DNA of 56,375 nucleotides from positions 1-56,375 of IMG/VR virus record IMGVR_UViG_3300045922_001059; one strand, written 5' to 3'. This stretch comes from a virus. A program made the position numbers and the translations under genes. Shown here one piece after another: positions 20,401-26,359 of this stretch; position 1 is the stretch's first letter, and each line of letters opens with the position of its first letter. The notes below the pieces were generated by a model that was given only the letters and a program-made list of their open reading frames with translations, searched no databases and was not told the origin of the DNA.

Positions 20401-23400
20401 ACCCGCGCCAGCGTCGGCCCCTTGCCGAAGAAGGCGGTGCTGAGCCCCAGGATGCCCGCGCTCGTCCCGAACCCGCTGCCGCCGAACAGGCCGGACCCCT
20501 GTTGGAAAAATCCCGGTTGGAAAGATCCCGCCGGCAGCGGGCCGACAAACCCCTCCGGCAGCGGGCCGACAAACCACGCCGGCGGCGTCCCGAACAATCC
20601 GCCTTTCATGAACGACGGAAGCAGCGCGCCGGTGATCATCCCCGGCAGCCCCAGCGCCTCTCCGCCCAGGAATGCCCCCAGGAGTGACCCGGTCGGCCCC
20701 TTGAGCAGGGTCGAGAGGAGGGAGTTGATGCCGCCGCTGAGCCCGCTCCCCAGGGACGAGAGGGCGCCGGTGACGTCGCCGCTCAGGAATTGTTGGAGCA
20801 CCCCGCCGGCCTGTCCCAGGCCGGCCATCACCGCCTGCGGAATGGTGGTGAGCCAGTTCTTCTGCCACAGGGTGTCGAACTGGAGCTTCTGTGCCACCAT
20901 CTGCGCGAACATGTTGGCGAAGGTCTGCAGCACCGAGGCCTTCATCCCCTCGAAGACCTCTGCCATGCGGCGCGTCCCCAGCACCACCGCCTCAAACCCG
21001 CCGTTGACCGCCTGCGTCAGGAGGTTCCCCAGGTTGAGGGGGACCTGGTTGAGCCGCTCGATGGCCCGGCCCACCTGCTGCGCCTGGGCCGCCGCCCCCG
21101 CCAGCGCGATGCCCGCCCGCTCGTATTCCTGGTTGAGCTTCTGCATCTCGGCGGTGGCCAGGGCGATCTCCTGGCGTTTGGCCTGGACCGCCTCGCTCGC
21201 CTCTTTCTCCGCCCCGGCGCGGGCTTCGAGGAGGCGGAGCTCCTCGCGGAGCCGCTCCAGGTCCGCCTCCCGGTTGGCGATGGTGGTGGCGAGGGCGTCA
21301 CGCTGCAGGCGGAGCTTTCTCTGCTCGATCTCGAGCAGCTGGCGCTGGATGGTCAGGATCTGCCGGCGGATCGGGATCGTGTCTTCCTCGGCCTGGATCA
21401 AGGCGAGCTGGGCCTGCAGGCGCTCCTGCTCGAGGGCGAGCGCCCCCTGCTCGACAACGGCCCGCTCCTGCGCCAGCTGTAGCGTGCGGGCCAGCTCGGC
21501 GCGCCGGCGCGCGACGGCGGCCAGTTCGGCCTGGATGTCTTTGGCCAGCGCGGCCTGCTGCGCGGCGAGCGTGCGCCCGAACGCCGCCTGGGTCTGGAGT
21601 TCGGCGGTGATCTTGGCCTGCGCCAGGCGGATCTCCTCGAGCAGGTCCCGCTGCTCCTCCATGGTGGTCTGGCCCGCGGCGATCGCCTGCTCGATGGCCG
21701 CCCGCTGTTCGTCCAGCCGCTGGGCCTCCGCCCGGAGCCGGCGGTCCTGGAGCGCCCGGGCGCGTTCGGCCAGCTCCAGTTCCTCCTGCGCCAGTTCTTT
21801 TTGCCGCTGCCGGGCCGTGACCTCGTCCTGGATCTGGGCGGTCTGGGCCTTACGGGTCTCGAGCTCCTGCCGGCTGGCGGCCAGGAGCTGCTCCTGCGTC
21901 TGCAGCTGGGCCTGGAGGCGGGCGTGGCGCTGGTCGATGAGGGCCAGCTCGTCCTGCAGGCTGTTCTCGACCGCCCGCGCCTGCGCCGCGATCCGCTCCT
22001 GCAGCGCGGCGTTGGTGCGCAGGGCCTCCTGCGCCGCCGCCTCCTGCGCCCGGTACTGGTCGATCTGCCGGGCCAGGGCGCGCTCTTCCTGCTTGAGGAG
22101 GTCCAGGTCCTCTTTGCGGATACTCAGGCTGGCGGCGAGCGCGTCCCGCCGCGCCTCGGCCGCTTTGGTAATCGCCTCCTCCTCCGCCGCGATCTGCTTG
22201 ACGCGCTGTTCGACCGCCTGCTCCGCATAGACGCGCTCGCGGACCCGCTCGAACTTGGTCGCCCGCAACCGCTCCGCCTCGGCCGCTGCCTCCCGGTATG
22301 CCACCTGCTGGCGTTCGATCTCCTGCGTGACGCGGGAGACGGCTGCCAGTTCCGCCTCGGCACGCTGGCGGGCGGCCGCCGTGGCGGCTGTGTGCGCGGC
22401 CAGCCGGCGCTGTTCGCTCTCGAGCTGTCGGCGTTGGAGGTCGGCCTCCTCCTTGGCCAGCCGGGCCTGCTCGCGCATGATCGCCTGCCGCTCCCGCTCG
22501 GCGAGCTCCAGGTTGCGGAGGTTCGCCAGCGCGGCCTCCCGCGCGGCGAGCTGCTCCCGTTCCGTCTGCAACCGCTGGCGCGCGACCAGGAGGACGTCCT
22601 GTTCTCTCTGGTACTGCCGCTCGACCTCCGTCGCCGTGTCCGCGTGCTCCTGATTGATGTCCTTGAGGGTGGTCAGGTGCGCGCTGAGCGCCTGCCCGAT
22701 CTTGCCCAGCCGGGCGAAGACCTCCCCCAGTTCCGCGGCCTGCTCCCGGGTGATTTCCGGGGTCTTCTTCAGCTGGTCGAGGAACTGCTCGACGACCTTG
22801 CGTTGCCGCTCCAGGTCCTCCGCCCCGGCGATCTGGATCGCAAACCGCTCCGTCCCCGCGACGTCCAGCAGCCGGCCCCGCTCGATGAGGAACTGCTTGA
22901 TCTGCAGGGTCGCGCCCCGGAACGCCTGCTCGAGCCCCTCCCCGAGCTCGCGGTTGAGCTTCTTGAGGCGCTCGAACACGGTCTCGGTCCGCTGCGCCTC
23001 CGCGCTGACGTCGGCGAACGCCGCCCGCGCCGCCAGCAGCCCGCCCACCAGCGTCGCCCCGGCTACCACGGCGATCCCCGCCGCCGTCCCCGGCCCGAGT
23101 GAGGCGATGACTATCCTGAGAATGGTGGTCAGGCGCGTCAGACCGGGGACGAGCGACCCGAGAAACGTCCCCAGGTCCTTGAGCGCGGCGATCACTGAGA
23201 CCGTGACGAGCTTGCGCAGCAGGTCGAGCACCTGCACCAGGCCGGAGGCGGCCTTGGTGGTCAGGTCCATGTCGGCAGCCAGCTTCTTAAAGGTCTGGGT
23301 CTGGGTGACGAGCTGGACGGTAGCAAAGACGCCGCCGATCTGCGCCAGCCCCCCGGCCAGCGACAGGGTAAAGCTGGCGGCCTGCGCGCCGATGCTGAGG

Positions 23401-24164
23401 TATTTGGTGATGGTGCCGAGGAAGGTGGCGAACCCCTGGTTGGTAGGGACGATGGCCGCGGTCAGCGCCACCAGGGCCTCGCGCAGCGGCATCACCGCGC
23501 GCTCTTGCCCCTCCCGGAAGGCGCTGGCGAACTCCCGGACGCGGATCTGCAGCGTCTGCATCGCCTCGGTCTGGCGTTCGACGACCGAGGTGAGGCCGGA
23601 CAGGTCCGGCGAGAGCCGCTCGGCGACCGACTGCGCCAGGTTGGCGAGCGCCGGCAGGAGGATTGACCCGATCACCGAGCCGACCAGGTGCATGCCCTTG
23701 CCGAACCGCTCGACCTTCTTCTGCGCCCCCTCCGCCGCCGTGCCCAGCGCCGCGGTCGGCGCGGCGGCCGCCTCGACGCCCTGGGTGTAGGCGGTGAGGC
23801 CCTGTAGCGCGTCCTTGCCAAAGGCCACGGCCGCCGCGGCCAGGGCGGCCAGGTGCGTCTTGAGGTCCGCCAGCACCGGCGTCAGGCGCGCCAGGCCCGG
23901 GGACGCGGCGGCGACTTTTCCTAACTCCTCGGCGAACTTGCGGGCCGCGTCCCCGCCAGCGGTGAACAGCGCGGTCAGCCCGCCGGCCCCGGCGAAGACG
24001 CCGACCGCCGCCTTGCTCGCCTTCTGGAGCGCCGTCAGGCCCTCGGAGAGCAGCTTCGTCTGCCCGGCCACCTCCTTGATGGCCTTGAGGGCGTCCTTGA
24101 GGCCCTTCAGCGCCTCGCCCAGGTCGAGCGTGAATTTTTGGGTGACTGGATCAAGCTGGGGCAC
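17445..24164 (-). CDS. Tape measure protein
   Basis: 2239 residues from a GTG at 24164. It sets tail length and lines the tail lumen. Residues about 10-400 are Ala/Gly/Leu-rich with hydrophobic stretches. Residues about 420-1020 and 1690-2090 are long coiled coils with heptads of Ala, Glu, Gln, Arg and Leu (for example LAAREAALANLRNLELAERE). A central Gly/Pro/Phe-rich region (about 1110-1240) may be membrane active. Near the C-terminus, HGFSGIVGPPGQLLRVGE followed by APEWVHV matches the G-x-VGE-x-GPE motif common near tape-measure ends. No lysozyme domain is seen. At the usual 0.15 nm per residue, the tail would be roughly 330 nm, unusually long. It follows the tail chaperone frames, the standard siphovirus order. 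Confidence 0.93.
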   Translation of the reverse strand: MPQLDPVTQKFTLDLGEALKGLKDALKAIKEVAGQTKLLSEGLTALQKASKAAVGVFAGAGGLTALFTAGGDAARKFAEELGKVAAASPGLARLTPVLADLKTHLAALAAAAVAFGKDALQGLTAYTQGVEAAAAPTAALGTAAEGAQKKVERFGKGMHLVGSVIGSILLPALANLAQSVAERLSPDLSGLTSVVERQTEAMQTLQIRVREFASAFREGQERAVMPLREALVALTAAIVPTNQGFATFLGTITKYLSIGAQAASFTLSLAGGLAQIGGVFATVQLVTQTQTFKKLAADMDLTTKAASGLVQVLDLLRKLVTVSVIAALKDLGTFLGSLVPGLTRLTTILRIVIASLGPGTAAGIAVVAGATLVGGLLAARAAFADVSAEAQRTETVFERLKKLNRELGEGLEQAFRGATLQIKQFLIERGRLLDVAGTERFAIQIAGAEDLERQRKVVEQFLDQLKKTPEITREQAAELGEVFARLGKIGQALSAHLTTLKDINQEHADTATEVERQYQREQDVLLVARQRLQTEREQLAAREAALANLRNLELAERERQAIMREQARLAKEEADLQRRQLESEQRRLAAHTAATAAARQRAEAELAAVSRVTQEIERQQVAYREAAAEAERLRATKFERVRERVYAEQAVEQRVKQIAAEEEAITKAAEARRDALAASLSIRKEDLDLLKQEERALARQIDQYRAQEAAAQEALRTNAALQERIAAQARAVENSLQDELALIDQRHARLQAQLQTQEQLLAASRQELETRKAQTAQIQDEVTARQRQKELAQEELELAERARALQDRRLRAEAQRLDEQRAAIEQAIAAGQTTMEEQRDLLEEIRLAQAKITAELQTQAAFGRTLAAQQAALAKDIQAELAAVARRRAELARTLQLAQERAVVEQGALALEQERLQAQLALIQAEEDTIPIRRQILTIQRQLLEIEQRKLRLQRDALATTIANREADLERLREELRLLEARAGAEKEASEAVQAKRQEIALATAEMQKLNQEYERAGIALAGAAAQAQQVGRAIERLNQVPLNLGNLLTQAVNGGFEAVVLGTRRMAEVFEGMKASVLQTFANMFAQMVAQKLQFDTLWQKNWLTTIPQAVMAGLGQAGGVLQQFLSGDVTGALSSLGSGLSGGINSLLSTLLKGPTGSLLGAFLGGEALGLPGMITGALLPSFMKGGLFGTPPAWFVGPLPEGFVGPLPAGSFQPGFFQQGSGLFGGSGFGTSAGILGLSTAFFGKGPTLARVFSGGLGAASLIPGPQQPFVAGAAILASLFGGDLFGLNRPGRIALERQGLEDFLQPALGINVPLTNIGEFLPRAKVNYADVRGGLEALGTTYALQAPEGGIGTIKRFANLAQSAFEEAGLSIEQAQQKVLELAHAMGFDLHKALTDINTALEGGFKDEENRLSLKEYLEEVREGQEDIVTLNKVLKGAFDVLTGFSDRVDTAAVANKLLAEEFERTAEETGFYTDEVMRLAESIKAGAIPIEEAILKLNELRQAQGLAALSLEDFQISEQAVVREFVKLGVAIDETSAKALSLVGVLDQLDQQLKALDEAIKQVDRDIRNLEIERLRQAFTFTQAIASARGLTPQGSLDLLRQERERVLLPTIGHILGQDVSGLLPTTTIPFTFVPPPVIPGPSGGLSVADIALGLRAVPGVSQPLTTTDVTPLRDYLLGTTGGHIGTRAGILGDLDLEQLQSLSASIDQLGQNLIAQFNTQLEAETQRITAHYNQLITEVTTRAEAAAAALREAAEAAAETARQQAEAEAEAARQQAEAQIEAHQARIEALQEEARQAQEAARTRLEALQKELQIAQAFQQLGDSLQQQIQALLASPAAPLSPPEQLAYFQRQAEALRQRAATVTGLDRVQVLGELQAVLQQMLQVSPFQRPSADFADLFADILRELEQLRDQALAEGARAETVEQEILAVGQQIEADLQRIEDEIKAEQEAIERVQEELSRTLEAISARLEAELEAISTGLTGDLEALNRQTQEQVQYLQRLADEELKAVRDALAGELEKQLTVLAEIQDAIAVRQIALLEEQKQQLEQDRQRLLDHYDDVEKKFADLLGITRDEVAVYLKQIRDALATATPAQHGFSGIVGPPGQLLRVGEVAPEWVHVQPLSDLSAAAAEWRARPPLTAPVGRQHNLAALEQQVAALLAAAQVPGGTGAAGAAGPVMVTNDIDVHVPPGAPVDAEQLARRIADLAEDRMVQSLTRGRARRVVRGVVEHTLS

Positions 24165-24190
24165 GGCCCCGACCCGTCGCGCTCATGGCG

Positions 24191-24553
24191 CTAAAGGACC
24201 CCGGTGGCGTTGAGATATTCCAGGTACTCCGGACCGGTCATCTGGCTCACCCGCTTCGGCGGCGTATGCCGGCGCCGCTCCGCCCCCCCCACCCGCCCGC
24301 CGACATGGCCCGGCGTGGCCCGTGGGGGCGGGGTGTCGTGCAACAACGCGGACGCCGCGGCCAGGACACGCAGCTGCCCCTCCGTGTGCCGGCTGATCAG
24401 TTCATCGAAGCTAATTCCCCATTCGCTGCAGAAGGACGCGTAGACGGCGGACTCTGGGAGACCTCCTGCATCCGCCCCTCGATGGTCCGGTCCAGCGAGC
24501 GGACGGTGTACTCGACGATCCGCAAGATGCCGCGCAACCCGACGAGCAAAAAA
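24191..24553 (-). CDS. Tail assembly chaperone, -1 frame extension (GT-like)
   Basis: In the -1 frame relative to the chaperone gene at 24397-24948 there is an open stretch ending with TAG at 24191-24193, 26 bases before the tape measure start. From about 24455 it reads like real protein: LPESAVYASF, CSEWGISFDELISRHTEG, LRVLAAASALLHD, and a C-terminus SQMTGPEYLEYLNATGVL. No ATG, GTG or TTG start fits, so it is probably made by -1 frameshifting as in lambda G/GT. A canonical slippery T TTT TTG occurs in phase at 24553-24547; AGGAGGT at about 24466 could stimulate slippage. The -1 frame between 24546 and 24460 looks Arg-rich and less protein-like, so the true slip point, or a simple indel, is uncertain. 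Confidence 0.6.
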   Translation of the reverse strand, partial: FFARRVARHLADRRVHRPLAGPDHRGADAGGLPESAVYASFCSEWGISFDELISRHTEGQLRVLAAASALLHDTPPPRATPGHVGGRVGGAERRRHTPPKRVSQMTGPEYLEYLNATGVL

Positions 24554-24948
24554 TCATTCTGCTGCTGCACGTCCATCTGGCGCCGCACGAAGGCGTGGGC
24601 GTCGTCGAACGAGAAGCTGGTCTCCACCACCTCACGGGTACAGCCGGAGAGGCCGTAGAACGAGAGGAGGTGCAGGACGATGTTCACAAAAAGGTCGGCG
24701 ATGTCGTCCAGCTGCTTGAGCACCGTCGCGCCTTCGGCCGCCTGCGCCGCCTCGATGCGCTGGACGTACCCGGCCAGGATCTTGGCGTGCTTGATGGGCA
24801 GCGGGCGGAGCTGGATGGTGTGCGCCGTGCGCACGTCCGGGCGGTCCGGGTCGTGACAGATCGAGACGGTGATCTGCCCGGCGGGGTGCGCCTCGGGAAA
24901 CATGACCTGGTCGGTCGCGGCCTGCAATTCGTGGTCGGTCATAAGCAC
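24397..24948 (-). CDS. Tail assembly chaperone (G-like)
   Basis: 183 residues. It is an alpha/beta protein with an N-terminal beta part (QITVSICHDPDRP, HTIQLRPLPIKHA) and a helical C-terminal part (LDDIADLFVNIVLHLLSFYG). Length, composition and position between the tail tube and tape measure genes fit the tail assembly chaperone that coats the tape measure during tail building. The last 20 or so residues (after MQEV) lose protein-like character just where the -1 frame gains it, supporting a frameshift pair. It could alternatively be a single gene broken by an indel. Confidence 0.75.
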   Translation of the reverse strand: MLMTDHELQAATDQVMFPEAHPAGQITVSICHDPDRPDVRTAHTIQLRPLPIKHAKILAGYVQRIEAAQAAEGATVLKQLDDIADLFVNIVLHLLSFYGLSGCTREVVETSFSFDDAHAFVRRQMDVQQQNDFLLVGLRGILRIVEYTVRSLDRTIEGRMQEVSQSPPSTRPSAANGELASMN

Positions 24949-24995
24949 GATCCGCCGCTCGGTGGCGGTCAGTCGCTGGGATGTTCTGTCTCAGG

Positions 24996-25880
24996 TTACT
25001 GCCCGGGGCTGGTCGGCGGGAACCAGAAACGCTCGGCGACGATGAGCTCGCTGCCGCTGCTCACGTACGGCGTGGACACGGCGTAGCCGAAGAGGTCGAG
25101 CAGGACCGGGACCCGGATGTCTTGCCCGGCGCGCAGCGCTTCCACGAACTGCCCGCGCGGGGTCGCCTTGCGGAACTGGTGGATGATCTGCCCGCCGTTG
25201 AGCATGTCCGCCACGCCCAGCACGTGGAAGAAGGGCAGCTGGCTGCTGCCCATCGCGTAGCGGTCGTGCGCCACGGCGTAGAACGCGTGGGACTGCACGG
25301 GCAGCGTCGGGAACCCGTCCGGCAGCCGCAGGTAGACGTCAAAGAGCGTATTGCCAGTCACCGCCGCGATGGAGGCCACGAAGGCCTCGTTGAGCGTGGT
25401 GGTGATGGCGGTCGAGGTGTCGGTCACCACCAGGTTCCCGGGCGTGATCGCCGCCGTCATCGCCACGGAGTTCACGACGACATGGTCCCGGCCGTACACG
25501 GAGTGCACGTACGCCCAGCCGCCGGAGGGCGTGTTGGCGACGTGGTACATGCGGATGCCGCCCATGGAGAAGAAGGCGCGGGAGTTGCGGTTGGAGAGCA
25601 TCACCGCCTGGAACTCCCCGGCCACCCCCAGCACCGCCTGGTACTGCAGGATGGCGGGCACGCCGGTGGCGAGCCGGTAGTAGTCCTTTTGGACCGACAG
25701 CTGCGGCGAATCTTCCTGGATCGCGCCGAGGTGGATGAATCCGGTGGGCGGGGTCGAAATGTCGATCTTCCCCGGCGTCCAGGCTGTGCCCTCCGGGGCG
25801 ACGAGGAGGTGTTCGAGCGCGAGGGAGACCTCGTCAACGGTGATCTCGTTGACGTAACTCTTCGTAGACGGGATAGCCAT
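24996..25880 (-). CDS. Major tail tube protein
   Basis: 294 residues starting MAIPSTKSYVNEITVDEVSLAL. The pattern of beta strands and turns (VAPEGTAWTP, FIHLGAIQEDSP, then repeated 6-8 residue hydrophobic strands) and its place just upstream of the tail chaperones fit the hexameric tail tube subunit. The ATPGN-type loop and C-terminal FWFPPTSPGQ are typical of structural proteins with exposed tails. It is the first gene after the promoter and leader element at 25892-25940, in keeping with high late expression. Confidence 0.75.
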   Translation of the reverse strand: MAIPSTKSYVNEITVDEVSLALEHLLVAPEGTAWTPGKIDISTPPTGFIHLGAIQEDSPQLSVQKDYYRLATGVPAILQYQAVLGVAGEFQAVMLSNRNSRAFFSMGGIRMYHVANTPSGGWAYVHSVYGRDHVVVNSVAMTAAITPGNLVVTDTSTAITTTLNEAFVASIAAVTGNTLFDVYLRLPDGFPTLPVQSHAFYAVAHDRYAMGSSQLPFFHVLGVADMLNGGQIIHQFRKATPRGQFVEALRAGQDIRVPVLLDLFGYAVSTPYVSSGSELIVAERFWFPPTSPGQ

Positions 25881-25891
25881 TACGGCGCTCT

Positions 25892-25940
25892 CGTCTCTCG
25901 GCGGAGATCATGAGAAGGCTGTTACGGTTCTAGCATACTC
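25892..25940 (-). promoter_or_regulatory. Promoter with conserved 5' leader hairpin (P2)
   Basis: Minus strand: TGC-TAGAAC at 25935-25927 (an extended -10 form), then the leader ATGATCTCCGCCGAGAGACG at 25911-25892. The leader is nearly identical to the one at 34822-34841 and related to 8868-8888; TCTC pairs with GAGA in a tiny hairpin. It stands in the 72-base gap before the tail tube gene and would drive the tail operon. No clear -35 box. Confidence 0.6.
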
Positions 25941-25952
25941 CCCCGGCGGGCG

Positions 25953-26357
25953 CTACGCGACCCGCGTGAGGCCGGTGTAGGTGAAGTTGAGGCTCTGGAC
26001 GAACAAGTTGTTGCTGTCCCGGTACGGCTGCCCGGGCAGGTGGTCGGCGGTCAGGCGCCCCTGCAGCCCCGGCAGGGGCGGGGTCGCCCCGGCCAGCGCC
26101 CGCCAGACGGCGTCGGCGCGGGCGATCACCGAGTTGACGTGCGTCCCGCGGACGATGACCTGCACGCGCGCCAGCGAGAGCGGGGTCGCGGGGCTGTCCG
26201 GCCCGCCCGGGCCGTAGACCCCGATCGCGGCGGCCGGGGAGGACGGCAGCACCCACTGGAACAGGTCCACCCCGCGCTGCCCGAGGGCGGCGGCGTGGAG
26301 GTGCCCCACGAGCGCGTCGACCAGGACGCTGGGCAGGATTTTGTGGGCGGCGGCCAC
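25953..26357 (-). CDS. Tail terminator / minor capsid-like protein
   Basis: About 134 residues from a GTG at 26357, two bases after the stop of the glycosyltransferase gene; the frame stays open further upstream, but there it only shadows that gene. The fold pattern (helix LPSVLVDALVGHLHAAALG, strand VDLFQWVLP, strand ARVQVIVRGT, helix SVIARADAVWRALAG) is that of proteins that cap the tail tube at the neck. It lies just before the tail tube gene, the usual place for a tail terminator. Family membership is inferred from this pattern and from order. Confidence 0.7.
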   Translation of the reverse strand: MAAAHKILPSVLVDALVGHLHAAALGQRGVDLFQWVLPSSPAAAIGVYGPGGPDSPATPLSLARVQVIVRGTHVNSVIARADAVWRALAGATPPLPGLQGRLTADHLPGQPYRDSNNLFVQSLNFTYTGLTRVA

Positions 26358-26359
26358 GG

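Noticed and set aside
20173-22230. Long plus-strand open frame opposite the tape measure gene
   Set aside because: The product is almost only Ser, Arg, Ala and Cys, the mirror image of the Gln/Glu/Ala-rich coiled-coil codons.
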